Assembly: GCA_045565285.1 (NCBI GenBank)
Contig: JBJLFR010000032.1
Location: 62,001 to 126,000 of the forward strand
Direction of reading: 5' to 3'
DNA from: CACIIZ01 sp045565285
Lineage (GTDB): Bacteria; Pseudomonadota; Alphaproteobacteria; Rhodobacterales; Rhodobacteraceae
DNA length: 64,000 nucleotides
In this document: in pieces, positions 17,322 through 25,749 of the stretch
How positions within the stretch are numbered: the stretch's first letter is position 1
Layout of the letters: each line of letters starts with the position of its first letter
Program-made: the position numbers and the translations under genes
The notes under the pieces: generated by a model
Databases searched by the model: none
Told to the model about the DNA's origin: nothing
Seen by the model: only the letters and a program-made list of their open reading frames with translations

Positions 17322-18440
17322 ATGACTGTAGGATCTTTATTAATATTACCTGGGGATGGGATTGGTCCAGAGGTAATGGATGAAGTATGTAGAATAATAG
17401 AATGGTTTGATAAAAATTTAAAAATTAAATTTGAAACAAAATTTGATCTTATAGGAGGTTCGGCCTATGATAAATACGGTACTCCTCTTTCTGATGAAAC
17501 TTTAAAAATAGCAAATGAAATTGATGCAATTTTACTAGGAGCGGTAGGTGGTCCGAAATATGACGATCTGGAATTTTCTCTTAAACCAGAAAGAGGTCTT
17601 TTAAAATTAAGAAAAGAATTGGATTTATATTCAAATCTAAGACCAGCAAAGTGTTTTGATGCTTTATCAGATTATTCTTCCTTAAAACCAAATATAGTTT
17701 CAGGTCTTGATATAATGATAGTTAGGGAATTAAGCTCTGGTTCATATTTTGGTGAACCAAGGGGGATAGAAAAAACAAAAAGTGGTGAAAAATATGCAAT
17801 AAATACAACTTATTATTCAGAAAGTGAAATCGAACGGGTAGCCATATCTGCTTTTGAAATAGCTGGAAAGAGGAATAAAAAAGTTTGTTCTATGGAGAAA
17901 GCTAATGTTATGGAAGTTGGGGTATTGTGGCGAGAAGTGGTTCAGAAAATTAGGGATAGAGATTACCCAGAAATAGAGCTTAGTCACATGTATGCTGATG
18001 CAGGAGCAATGCAGCTGGTAAGATGGCCAAAGCAATTTGATGTTATAGTTACAGATAATTTGTTTGGAGATTTGTTATCTGACTGCGCAGCGATGCTAAC
18101 TGGTAGTTTAGGAATGTTACCGTCAGCAAGTCTTGGGAATAAAAATGCTAAAGGTAAACTAAAAGCTATGTATGAACCTGTCCATGGTTCAGCTCCAGAC
18201 ATTTCTGGTAAAGGTTTAGCTAACCCTATAGCTTGTATATTGAGTTTTTCAATGGCACTTAAATATACTTTTGATTTAAAAAAAGAAGCTGAGATGGTAG
18301 ATAAATCAGTAGAAAGAGTACTAAGTAAGGGTATTAGAACTGCTGATTTGCTACAAAAGGACAATCAAAAACCATCAAGTACTAAAGAAGTTTGCAATGA
18401 GATTTTGGATGAGCTTAATCTACAATTACAAGAAAGATAG
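17322..18440 (+). CDS. leuB: 3-isopropylmalate dehydrogenase
   Basis: NAD-dependent oxidative decarboxylase giving 2-oxoisocaproate in leucine synthesis. The 372 residues carry LPGDGIGPEV, LLGAVGGPKYD, the substrate arginines in RGLLKLRKEL and NLRPAK, and the C-terminal NAD site MYEPVHGSAPDISGKGLANP. AGAAAGGA precedes the ATG. It is followed 9 nt later by asd, the usual alphaproteobacterial order. Confidence 0.98.
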   Translation: MTVGSLLILPGDGIGPEVMDEVCRIIEWFDKNLKIKFETKFDLIGGSAYDKYGTPLSDETLKIANEIDAILLGAVGGPKYDDLEFSLKPERGLLKLRKELDLYSNLRPAKCFDALSDYSSLKPNIVSGLDIMIVRELSSGSYFGEPRGIEKTKSGEKYAINTTYYSESEIERVAISAFEIAGKRNKKVCSMEKANVMEVGVLWREVVQKIRDRDYPEIELSHMYADAGAMQLVRWPKQFDVIVTDNLFGDLLSDCAAMLTGSLGMLPSASLGNKNAKGKLKAMYEPVHGSAPDISGKGLANPIACILSFSMALKYTFDLKKEAEMVDKSVERVLSKGIRTADLLQKDNQKPSSTKEVCNEILDELNLQLQER

Positions 18441-18449
18441 GAGAAAAAA

Positions 18450-19472
18450 ATGAGTATTTCAGTTGCCGTTGTAGGTGCTACCGGAAATGTTGGTAGAGAA
18501 ATACTTAATATATTATCAGATAGAAAATTTCCTATTTCAAGAATTGCAGCACTTGCAAGCAGAAAATCGGTTGGATCGGAAATAAGTTTTGGTGATGCAT
18601 TATTGAAAGTTAAAGACCTAGAAAGTTTTGATTTTAAAAACTGGGATTTGGCCCTATTCGCAATTGGTTCTGAAGCTACAAAAAAATATGCAGCAATAGC
18701 TGCAAAAAATGGTTGTACGGTAATTGATAACTCTTCACTTTATAGGTATGATTTTAACGTTCCTCTAATAGTTCCTGAGGTCAACCCTCAAGATATTGAT
18801 AATTACAAAATTAAGAATATTATTGCAAATCCAAATTGTTCAACTGCTCAGATGGTGGTAGCCTTAAAGCCATTACATGATAGAGCAAAAATTAAAAGAG
18901 TTGTAGTTTCAACTTATCAATCTGTATCTGGTGCTGGGAAAGGAGCTATGGACGAATTATGGCTTCAAACAAAAGGAATATACGTTCCAGGTCAAGAGGT
19001 TGCACCAAAAAATTTTACAAAACAAATAGCTTTTAATGTTATTCCCCATATTGATAAGTTCTTACCAGATGGTCAAACAAAAGAAGAGTGGAAGATGGCA
19101 GCAGAAACCAAAAAAATACTAGATAGCAAAATAAAAGTTACAGCTACTTGTGTTAGAGTTCCAGTATTTGTTGGACACGCTGAGTCAATAAACATTGAAT
19201 TTGAAAAATCTATGGAAGAATCTGAAGCCAGAGAAATATTGAGACATTCTGAAGGAATTTTAGTTGTTGATAAACAAGAAGATGGTGGTTATGTATCTCC
19301 TATAGAATGTGTTGGAGATTATAACACATATGTAAGTAGAATAAGACAAGATTCCACTATTGAAAATGGTCTGAATATATGGTGTGTTTCGGATAATTTA
19401 AGAAAAGGTGCAGCACTAAATGCTGTGCAAATAGCAGAACTTTACATCAAGAAATTTAAATTAAATTATTGA
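18450..19472 (+). CDS. asd: Aspartate-semialdehyde dehydrogenase
   Basis: Reduces aspartyl phosphate to aspartate semialdehyde, the branch point for lysine/DAP, threonine and methionine. The 340 residues have the NADP motif VGATGNVGREIL (8-19), the active-site cysteine in NPNCSTAQM (Cys130), YQSVSGAGKGAMDEL, and the CVRVPVFVGHAESI segment with the catalytic His. A GGAG site precedes the ATG, 9 nt after leuB, so expression is probably linked to leucine genes. Confidence 0.97.
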   Translation: MSISVAVVGATGNVGREILNILSDRKFPISRIAALASRKSVGSEISFGDALLKVKDLESFDFKNWDLALFAIGSEATKKYAAIAAKNGCTVIDNSSLYRYDFNVPLIVPEVNPQDIDNYKIKNIIANPNCSTAQMVVALKPLHDRAKIKRVVVSTYQSVSGAGKGAMDELWLQTKGIYVPGQEVAPKNFTKQIAFNVIPHIDKFLPDGQTKEEWKMAAETKKILDSKIKVTATCVRVPVFVGHAESINIEFEKSMEESEAREILRHSEGILVVDKQEDGGYVSPIECVGDYNTYVSRIRQDSTIENGLNIWCVSDNLRKGAALNAVQIAELYIKKFKLNY

Positions 19473-19481
19473 AGTTAACCA

Positions 19482-20930
19482 TTGATAAAAAAATCAACCA
19501 AAAGAATTAGTTCAAAGTTAATTTCAAGTAGATATTCGAAACAAGCTATACCTATTTATTTTTGTAACAATATTTATGATATAAAAAAAAATCTTTCAGC
19601 AGTTAATTATAAATTTTTAGTGTCATTAGATTTTAATTCTTTATATGGTGAAACTGTAGTTTTATCTGATACTAATGGTAAAATTGCTGCAGTTATTTTT
19701 GGACTAAAAAAAGCAAATAAAAATTATCCAAGTTTTTTTGTAGGAAGCAAGCTTTCTAAACTACCAAAAGGAAAATACTTTTTTAAAAATTTTCCTAAGA
19801 ATGAGGATATAAATGAACTAATATTAGGTTTTTATTTAAGTTTTTATTCTTTTAAAGATTTTAATAATAAATTAAAAGGAGTTAAAAATCTTGAAAACTC
19901 AATTCTATGCCTTCCTTCTTTAACTGGTTTGAATAAGATGGTATCTTTCACTGAAAGTGAGTATATAGTGAGAGATTTAATCAATACTCCAGCGAATATT
20001 TTAGACCCTGAATATTTTGAAAATTATGTTAAAAAATTTTCTAATTTTCATAATACAAAAATAAAGATAACAAGTGGTAAAGACCTCAAAAAAAAATTTC
20101 CTTTAATTCATGAGGTGGGCAAGGCATCCTCAAAAAAACCTAGGCTATTAGAATTAACACATAAAGGATCTTGTAAATCTTTCAATATTACTCTGATAGG
20201 AAAAGGTGTTTGTTTTGACAGTGGTGGATTAAATTTAAAAAGTAGTTCTGGTATGCTTAATATGAAAAAAGATATGTCAGGTGCTGCATCAGTTTTAGGT
20301 TTAGCACACTATTTAATTAGATCTAATACAAATCTAAATCTGAGAGTATTGATACCATGTGTTGAGAATTCAGTATCAGGAAAATCTTTTAGGCCTGGTG
20401 ATATTTTGATTTCTAGAAGTGGTATGGGTATAGAAGTAAAAAATACAGATGCTGAGGGTAGGTTAATTCTTGCTGATACCTTAACTTATGCTACTGAAAA
20501 AAATACTGATATATTAGTAACTTTTGCTTCACTTACTGGAGCAGCTAGAGTTGCGATGGGTACAGACATAACACCTTTCTTCTCTACTAATGATCATTTT
20601 GCAGACCTATTGAAAAAATGTGGGGATAAAATGCTTGATCCTGTTTGGCAACTTCCATTTTATGAAGATTATAACAAAGAATTGTCTTCTGACATCACTG
20701 ATTTAAATAATGCGCCTTTAGGTGGTATGGCAGGCGCCATTACAGCTGCACTTTTTTTAAAAAAATTTACAAAAAATCATAATATGTTTTTACACTTTGA
20801 TATCTATGGGTGGAATTCAAAACCAAGACCGGCAAAAACATATGGTGGTTTAATGCAAGGTGTTCGTTCTCTGGGTTTAGCAATTGAAAAAAAAATTCAA
20901 CTTTATATTAAAAACCGCGTTCAATTGTAA
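19482..20930 (+). CDS. Leucyl aminopeptidase family protein (M17)
   Basis: Dimetal cytosolic exopeptidase that removes N-terminal residues. The 482 residues have an N-terminal non-catalytic domain (1-160). The catalytic core has GKGVCFDSGGLNLK (metal Lys and Asp), MKKDMSGAASVLG, NTDAEGRLILADTL (signature) and DIYGWNSKPRPAKTYGGLMQG. The start is TTG, 9 nt after asd, with only a weak ribosome site. The group resembles the short alphaproteobacterial M17 paralogue rather than canonical PepA. The last 23 nt overlap the convergent ispA gene. Confidence 0.92.
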   Translation: MIKKSTKRISSKLISSRYSKQAIPIYFCNNIYDIKKNLSAVNYKFLVSLDFNSLYGETVVLSDTNGKIAAVIFGLKKANKNYPSFFVGSKLSKLPKGKYFFKNFPKNEDINELILGFYLSFYSFKDFNNKLKGVKNLENSILCLPSLTGLNKMVSFTESEYIVRDLINTPANILDPEYFENYVKKFSNFHNTKIKITSGKDLKKKFPLIHEVGKASSKKPRLLELTHKGSCKSFNITLIGKGVCFDSGGLNLKSSSGMLNMKKDMSGAASVLGLAHYLIRSNTNLNLRVLIPCVENSVSGKSFRPGDILISRSGMGIEVKNTDAEGRLILADTLTYATEKNTDILVTFASLTGAARVAMGTDITPFFSTNDHFADLLKKCGDKMLDPVWQLPFYEDYNKELSSDITDLNNAPLGGMAGAITAALFLKKFTKNHNMFLHFDIYGWNSKPRPAKTYGGLMQGVRSLGLAIEKKIQLYIKNRVQL

Positions 20931-21819
20931 ATCGTGCAGCAGTTTTTAATAAATCAGATTTTGGCCCGAATAAATTAAGAGAATCACAAGCTTCCTCACA
21001 TAACTCTAAACATCGTTTTTTTGCATTTTCTACTCCTAATAGTGAAACTATCGTAGCTTTTCCTGCAGCAGTGTCTTTACCTACCTTTTTTCCTGTTTTT
21101 TCCATTGTCCCTTCATGATCAAGAAGATCATCTTTTATTTGAAAAGCTAGACCTATGGACTCAGCATATTTTTTTAAAGAATCATTATTCTCTTCAGCTA
21201 AAATATTTGCAGATTTTAAAGACCAATTAAAAAGTGCTCCAGTTTTTAGTTTTTGAAGATTTATTATTTCTTTTAATTCAAGTGGTTTATTATTTTTTTC
21301 AGCTTCTAAATCTTTATATTGTCCTAATACCATACCATTAAAACCAGATGCTTCAGATAGAGTTTTGATCAAATTTAATCTAACTTTAGATTTGGGGTGT
21401 GTTTCTTTGTAAGATAGTATTTGATATGCAAAAGCTTGCAAGGCATCTCCAACTAAAACTGCAGTAGCCTCGTCCCACATAATGTGGATAGTAGGTTTAC
21501 CTCTCCTTAAGTCATCATTGTCCATTGATGGCAGGTCATCATGGACTAAAGAGTATGTATGAATAATTTCTATAGCTGATGCAGCTTGTAAAGCTCTGAC
21601 TTTAGGTATTTCAAATAGCTTTGCTGCTTGAATCACTAAAAATGCTCTAAATCTTTTACCCCCACTAAATATTGAGTAATTAATGGCATCATAAAGCTTT
21701 CCTTCATTTTTTGCTGGTAGTAATTTTTTCAAATGATCATTTGTTTCATCACAACAAAAGGATAATTCTTTTAAAAACTCGTTGGATTTGAGAGATTTTT
21801 TATTATTAATAATCTTCAA
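20908..21819 (-). CDS. ispA: Polyprenyl synthetase (farnesyl diphosphate synthase, IspA-like)
   Basis: Condenses IPP with allylic diphosphates to make C15 (possibly C20) diphosphate for quinones and undecaprenol. The 303 residues contain the first Asp-rich motif DDLPSMDNDD starting at residue 94, RRGKPT and the second Asp-rich motif IKDDLLDHEG. The start overlaps the end of xseB by 14 nt, the standard xseB-ispA arrangement. The usual next gene dxs is missing; instead the gene converges on and overlaps the aminopeptidase gene by 23 nt. Confidence 0.95.
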   Translation of the reverse strand: MKIINNKKSLKSNEFLKELSFCCDETNDHLKKLLPAKNEGKLYDAINYSIFSGGKRFRAFLVIQAAKLFEIPKVRALQAASAIEIIHTYSLVHDDLPSMDNDDLRRGKPTIHIMWDEATAVLVGDALQAFAYQILSYKETHPKSKVRLNLIKTLSEASGFNGMVLGQYKDLEAEKNNKPLELKEIINLQKLKTGALFNWSLKSANILAEENNDSLKKYAESIGLAFQIKDDLLDHEGTMEKTGKKVGKDTAAGKATIVSLLGVENAKKRCLELCEEACDSLNLFGPKSDLLKTAARFTIERGF

Positions 21820-22039
21820 AACTTATTTCCTTAGTTTTTGCATTTTGATTTATTTTTTGTATCTTAACTTCAGCAGATTTTAATTTTTTTTCACAAAAAT
21901 CTTTTAATTCTGCTCCTTTTTCATATAATTTTATTGTCTCATCTAATGGTACATCCCCTTCCTCAAGGCGGTTGATAATAGATTCCAACTCTTCAATTGC
22001 TTGTTCAAATGTTTTATTTTCCTCTTTATTGTTAGACAT
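21806..22039 (-). CDS. xseB: Exodeoxyribonuclease VII small subunit
   Basis: Small helical subunit of ExoVII, binding XseA and degrading single-stranded DNA. From the ATG at 22037-22039 it has 77 residues with the family core FEQAIEELESIINRLEEGDVPLDE and LYEKGAELKDFCEKKL. A longer frame to 22078 only adds residues overlapping the upstream gene's end. It lies 2 nt after the amidohydrolase gene and overlaps ispA. Confidence 0.95.
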   Translation of the reverse strand: MSNNKEENKTFEQAIEELESIINRLEEGDVPLDETIKLYEKGAELKDFCEKKLKSAEVKIQKINQNAKTKEISFEDY

Positions 22040-22041
22040 AT

Positions 22042-22971
22042 TTACTCCATTAATATTTTTAAATGTGAAACACAACATGTGGATAGCTTTTCCAGATGAT
22101 ATCCTCCTTCTAAACAGGAAACAATTCTATCTTTACAATATAGCTTAGCAAGAGTTTTTAATTTTTTTGTAATATAAATAAAATCACTTTCTTCCCATTG
22201 AGTTTGTGAAATTTGATCATCTTTATGACCATCAAAACCTGCAGATATTAATAAAAATTCTGGAGCAAAATCTATTAATCTTGGTATAATGATATTATCT
22301 ACGATATTTCTAAATTCATTGCTGTTTGAATTAGCATTTACAGGTATATTTAGTATATTATTATTTACTCCAGTTTCATTTTTTTCTCCAGTAAACGGAA
22401 ACAAGTTATTTTGATGAATTGAAATAAAAAGACAATCTGGATTATCCCATAATACATCTTGAGTCCCATTTCCATGATGAACATCAAAATCTACAACAGC
22501 TGTTTTATAAATTTTTCTTATTTTTTTTAGATATTTTGTACCAATACCAATTGTACTAAAAAAACAAAAACCCATGGCTTTTTCTCTTTCTGCATGGTGG
22601 CCAGGGGGTCTTATTAAACAAAAAGCGTTTTTAAATTTTTTTTCTAAAACACTATCAATTGCATCTATTAGACAACCGACACCCATTTTAGCAGCTTCCA
22701 GAGACTTTGGAGACATAAATGTATCCTGGTCAACTCTTATTATTTCTTCCTCTGGTTTTAATTCATCCAGCCATTTTATATAGTGATCAGAATGTCCTAA
22801 TTTGAGTATATTGTGGTTTGCTGGTTTGCTAATCCTAAATTTGAGATTCCTGAAATTACTTCCTTTTATTTTATTTATAATAAATTTTATTCTATTATTA
22901 TTTTCAGGATGACCATTAGGGACTATGTGTTCTAAAAATATATTGCTGTAATATAAGGCTGTATTTTTCAT
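22042..22971 (-). CDS. Histone deacetylase superfamily (acetylpolyamine/AcuC-like) amidohydrolase
   Basis: Zn-dependent deacetylase-fold enzyme, 309 residues. It shows GHPENNNRI, RPPGHHAEREKAMGFCFF (catalytic His pair), VVDFDVHHGNGTQ (metal Asp/His), SAGFDGHKDD (metal Asp) and a C-terminal LEGGYHLEKL. Bacterial members act on acetylated polyamines, acetoin-pathway proteins or unknown amides; the substrate here cannot be told. The genes downstream (xseB, ispA) are packed to within 2 nt and the order is common in alphaproteobacteria. Confidence 0.92.
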   Translation of the reverse strand: MKNTALYYSNIFLEHIVPNGHPENNNRIKFIINKIKGSNFRNLKFRISKPANHNILKLGHSDHYIKWLDELKPEEEIIRVDQDTFMSPKSLEAAKMGVGCLIDAIDSVLEKKFKNAFCLIRPPGHHAEREKAMGFCFFSTIGIGTKYLKKIRKIYKTAVVDFDVHHGNGTQDVLWDNPDCLFISIHQNNLFPFTGEKNETGVNNNILNIPVNANSNSNEFRNIVDNIIIPRLIDFAPEFLLISAGFDGHKDDQISQTQWEESDFIYITKKLKTLAKLYCKDRIVSCLEGGYHLEKLSTCCVSHLKILME

Positions 22972-23057
22972 GACTTTTTAGAATTAGTATATTTAATCAT
23001 AATTATAGAATACTATAATAATCTTTAAATTCAAAAAATAATTAAAAGGTGTAATGT

Positions 23058-23942
23058 TTGCCAGAATTACCAGAAGTAGAAACTGTTTGTCGAGGTTTGA
23101 GAATCAAAATTTTAGGGAAAATTATCTCCCAATATCATCAATTTCGTGAAGATTTAAGATGGACTATCCCTACTGGAATAAAAGAAAGAATAGAAGGTAC
23201 AAAAATTAAAAAAATAGAGAGAAGAGGTAAATTTTTACTAATAAATTTGAATAATAATTATATTTTAATTATTCATTTAGGTATGTCTGGGAGGTTATTG
23301 GTATACAATCCTTTTGAAAAAGAAAAGAAACCATCAAAACAAAAGGAAACGGGCGTTTTTTTTCATACACTTGTTACATTAGGAAAGCACGATCATATAA
23401 AAATTGATTTTGAAGATGGTAATCAAATGGTTTTTAATGATGTAAGGAGATTTGGAGCCATTGATTTTATAAGATCTGATAAAATAGTCTATCATAAATG
23501 GCTTTCTAAGCTAGGTCCTGAACCATTAAGCAATAATTTTTCTTCATTAGTATTAAGAAAAAAAATTGAAAATAAAAAATGTTCGATAAAAGCAGCAATT
23601 TTGGATCAAGGAGTTGTATCGGGTATTGGTAATATTTATGCCTGTGAAGCTTTGTGGGGAGCAAAAATTTCTCCATATAAAATATGCAGTAAAATGACAG
23701 ATCAAAATTTTTATGATTTGGTAAAAGAGTTAAAAAATGTATTAAAAAAAGCAATAAATGCTGGAGGGTCATCACTTAAAGATTTTAAAGCTACTGGTGG
23801 AGAATTAGGGTACTTTCAAAATTTATTAAGTGTTTACTCAAGAGAAAACTTGAATTGTAAAAGAAAACTTTGCAATGGTAATATTAAAAGACAAATTCAA
23901 TCTGGTAGATCATCTTTTTTTTGCACAAATTGTCAAATTTGA
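23058..23942 (+). CDS. mutM: Formamidopyrimidine-DNA glycosylase (Fpg/MutM)
   Basis: Base-excision repair glycosylase/AP lyase removing 8-oxoguanine. The 294 residues begin MPELPEVETV, with the catalytic Pro and Glu; this fixes the start as TTG at 23058, with AAGGTG 6 nt upstream. IIHLGMSGR, VRRFGAIDF and the C-terminal zinc finger follow. The finger's first knuckle is Cys-x4-Cys (CKRKLC) rather than the Cys-x2-Cys of E. coli; I recall longer first knuckles in alphaproteobacterial homologues. The second is CTNC, 16 residues on. An insertion near residues 90-105 is also an alphaproteobacterial trait. Confidence 0.97.
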   Translation: MPELPEVETVCRGLRIKILGKIISQYHQFREDLRWTIPTGIKERIEGTKIKKIERRGKFLLINLNNNYILIIHLGMSGRLLVYNPFEKEKKPSKQKETGVFFHTLVTLGKHDHIKIDFEDGNQMVFNDVRRFGAIDFIRSDKIVYHKWLSKLGPEPLSNNFSSLVLRKKIENKKCSIKAAILDQGVVSGIGNIYACEALWGAKISPYKICSKMTDQNFYDLVKELKNVLKKAINAGGSSLKDFKATGGELGYFQNLLSVYSRENLNCKRKLCNGNIKRQIQSGRSSFFCTNCQI

Positions 23943-24014
23943 AAAATTTAGTGCTGGCTCTATAAGTGATATTGTTGTATTGAGCACTGTTTTTAATAAA
24001 TGGTTGAGAAAAAA

Positions 24015-24791
24015 ATGGCTTATGAAACTCTCGTTCTAGAACACCATGAAAAGGTGTTGTTAGTAAGGCTTAATCGTCCTGAATCTCTGAACGCAATAAA
24101 TAACAAAATGTTGAAGGAAATTTGTGAAGTTTTAAAAAAATCTAGTAATGACATAAATGTAAGAGTTATAATTATCACCGGATCTGAAAAGTTTTTTGCT
24201 GCTGGTGCAGATATAAAAGAGATGGAGAAAAAAAATTCAACAGAAATGTATTTGGAAGACTATTTCACGGAAGAACATAATATTATATCTTCATTTAGAA
24301 AGCCCTTAATCGCTGGAGTTTCTGGTTATGCTTTAGGTGGTGGGTGTGAGTTAGCTATGATGTGTGATATGATATTTGCATCTGATACAGCTAAATTTGG
24401 ACAACCAGAAATCAATCTTGGTGTCATGGCAGGTATTGGAGGGACTCAAAGACTTCCAAAATCAGTTGGTAAATCTAAAGCAATGGATATGCATTTAACA
24501 GGTAGGTATATGGATGCACAAGAGGCTGAGAGAGCAGGTTTGGTAAGTAGGGTTTTTTCAGAAAAAGAATTTCAATTTAAAATTATTGAAATAGCAAAAA
24601 AAATTAGTGAAAAATCAATGTCTTCAATTATTGCAATTAAGGAATCTATAAGTTTTTCATACGAATCAAATTTAGCTTCAGGCATATGTTTTGAAAGAAG
24701 AAAATTTCATTCTTTATTTGCTACAGAGGATCAAAAAGAGGGTATGGCAGCTTTTGTAGAAAAAAGGACACCAAAATTTACTGATAGGTAA
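24015..24791 (+). CDS. Enoyl-CoA hydratase
   Basis: Crotonase-fold enzyme that hydrates trans-2-enoyl-CoA in fatty-acid oxidation. It has 258 residues from the ATG at 24015; an ATG at 24000 would add five. It shows FFAAGADIKEM (oxyanion loop), GYALGGGCELAMMCD with one catalytic Glu (GGGCE) and the second in FGQPEINLGVMAGIGGTQRL, then GLVSRVF. Both catalytic Glu and the pattern match mitochondrial-type ECH closely. The gene lies between mutM and rpsT, the usual alphaproteobacterial order mutM-ech-rpsT-dnaA. Confidence 0.93.
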   Translation: MAYETLVLEHHEKVLLVRLNRPESLNAINNKMLKEICEVLKKSSNDINVRVIIITGSEKFFAAGADIKEMEKKNSTEMYLEDYFTEEHNIISSFRKPLIAGVSGYALGGGCELAMMCDMIFASDTAKFGQPEINLGVMAGIGGTQRLPKSVGKSKAMDMHLTGRYMDAQEAERAGLVSRVFSEKEFQFKIIEIAKKISEKSMSSIIAIKESISFSYESNLASGICFERRKFHSLFATEDQKEGMAAFVEKRTPKFTDR

Positions 24792-24808
24792 ATTCTTATT
24801 ATTGACTT

Positions 24809-24839
24809 TTGACTAAGTCTATGTAATCAGCTTTACAAA
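24809..24839 (+). promoter_or_regulatory. Possible rpsT promoter
   Basis: TTGACT (24809-24814) and TACAAA (24834-24839) lie 19 nt apart upstream of rpsT, followed by GGAAAGA as a ribosome site. The spacing is longer than ideal, and another TTGACT overlaps at 24802, so this is only a candidate. Confidence 0.3.
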
Positions 24840-24860
24840 TATATATTGGAAAGATCATAA

Positions 24861-25127
24861 ATGGCTAATACACCATCTGCTAAAAAGAGAGTTCGACAAA
24901 TACAAAGAAAAACTGAGGTTAATAAGTCTAGAAAATCTAGAATTAAAACTTTTGTTAGAAATGTTGAAGAGGCTATAGAATCTAAGGATGTAAAAAGTGC
25001 TATAGAAAGTTTAAAATTAGCACAACCAGAAATTATGAGAGGGGTATCCAAGGGTATTTTTCATAAAAATACAGCTAGTAGAAAAATATCTCGATTATCA
25101 TCAAGAGTAAAAGCTATTTCAAAATAA
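24861..25127 (+). CDS. rpsT: 30S ribosomal protein S20
   Basis: Primary 16S rRNA-binding protein of the small subunit. The 88 basic residues show the typical MANTPSAKKRVRQIQRK start, SRIKTFVRNVEEAI and a C-terminal GIFHKNTASRKISRLSSRVKAI. GGAAAGA precedes the ATG. It stands upstream of the rhodanese-dnaA pair; rpsT next to dnaA is an alphaproteobacterial landmark. Confidence 0.98.
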   Translation: MANTPSAKKRVRQIQRKTEVNKSRKSRIKTFVRNVEEAIESKDVKSAIESLKLAQPEIMRGVSKGIFHKNTASRKISRLSSRVKAISK

Positions 25128-25275
25128 ATTGAAATATTTTTAATGTTCTTGTTTCATTCCTATTGCTCCATTCATTAGCAGTGTTTAATCTGTAATATTA
25201 TTAATCGATTCTCTTAAATTGTAAGGGAATTAACTATGCTTATTCATTGAGACTTCTATTTGAAAAGGAATTAAT

Positions 25276-25749
25276 TTGGTTCGTTCGTATGATAATGTGG
25301 ATAAAAATTTATTTATTGAAGAATGGGAACCATCCTCTGTTTATGAGAAGTTAATTGAAGATGAATTTTGCTATTTAATTGATGTAAGGAGTAAACCAGA
25401 GTGGAGTTTTGTTGGTTTCCCTGACAGCAAAGATATGAAAAATGAGGTAATTTTTTGTGAATGGGCTTTTTTCCCATTAATGGACAGAAATACAAACTTT
25501 GAAAGTGATATTTTTTCTAACTTAGATTTAAATAAATGCAAAAATTTATATTTTATTTGTCGTTCTGGTTCCAGATCATTACATGCAGCTAATTCAATAC
25601 AATTTTCTATAAATCAGAAATTAGAATTTAACAATAATATTAATTGTATTAATGTAAAATTTGGGTTTGAGGGTGATCTTTCAAACGATAATAGAAGGGG
25701 AAATTTGAATGGTTGGAAATTTTCAGATTTGCCATGGAAACAGCTATGA
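25276..25749 (+). CDS. Rhodanese-domain protein
   Basis: Single rhodanese (sulfurtransferase-fold) domain of 157 residues. It has YLIDVRSKPEW (33-43, the family's DVR motif) and an active-site loop CRSGSRS with Cys95 that could carry a persulfide. The start is TTG at 25276, with AAGGA 6 nt upstream. Its stop overlaps the dnaA start (ATGA at 25746-25749), so dnaA translation may be coupled to it. Whether it affects replication or is a passenger is unknown. A consensus DnaA box lies within its first codons. Confidence 0.87.
   Translation: MVRSYDNVDKNLFIEEWEPSSVYEKLIEDEFCYLIDVRSKPEWSFVGFPDSKDMKNEVIFCEWAFFPLMDRNTNFESDIFSNLDLNKCKNLYFICRSGSRSLHAANSIQFSINQKLEFNNNINCINVKFGFEGDLSNDNRRGNLNGWKFSDLPWKQL
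25296..25304 (-). promoter_or_regulatory. Consensus DnaA box inside the rhodanese gene
   Basis: TGTGGATAA on the plus strand is the exact complement of the DnaA box TTATCCACA. It lies about 440 nt upstream of the dnaA start. I saw no second perfect box nearby, so it supports DnaA binding or autoregulation more than an origin. Confidence 0.4.

Noticed and set aside
17984..18364. 126-codon minus-strand frame opposite leuB
   Set aside because: It lies entirely within leuB, whose motifs are intact on the plus strand.
23058..23942. Abnormal MutM zinc finger (Cys-x4-Cys) as a defect
   Set aside because: The second knuckle and 16-residue spacing are intact, and longer first knuckles occur in alphaproteobacterial Fpg as far as I recall, so it is noted only in the entry.
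25207..25211. GANTC site upstream of dnaA as CcrM control
   Set aside because: A single site is expected by chance every few hundred bases at this composition, so it does not stand out.
25128..25320. Chromosome origin (oriC) near dnaA
   Set aside because: Only one perfect DnaA box was found and no cluster of boxes or clear AT-rich unwinding repeat distinct from the general AT richness. In alphaproteobacteria the origin is often not beside dnaA.
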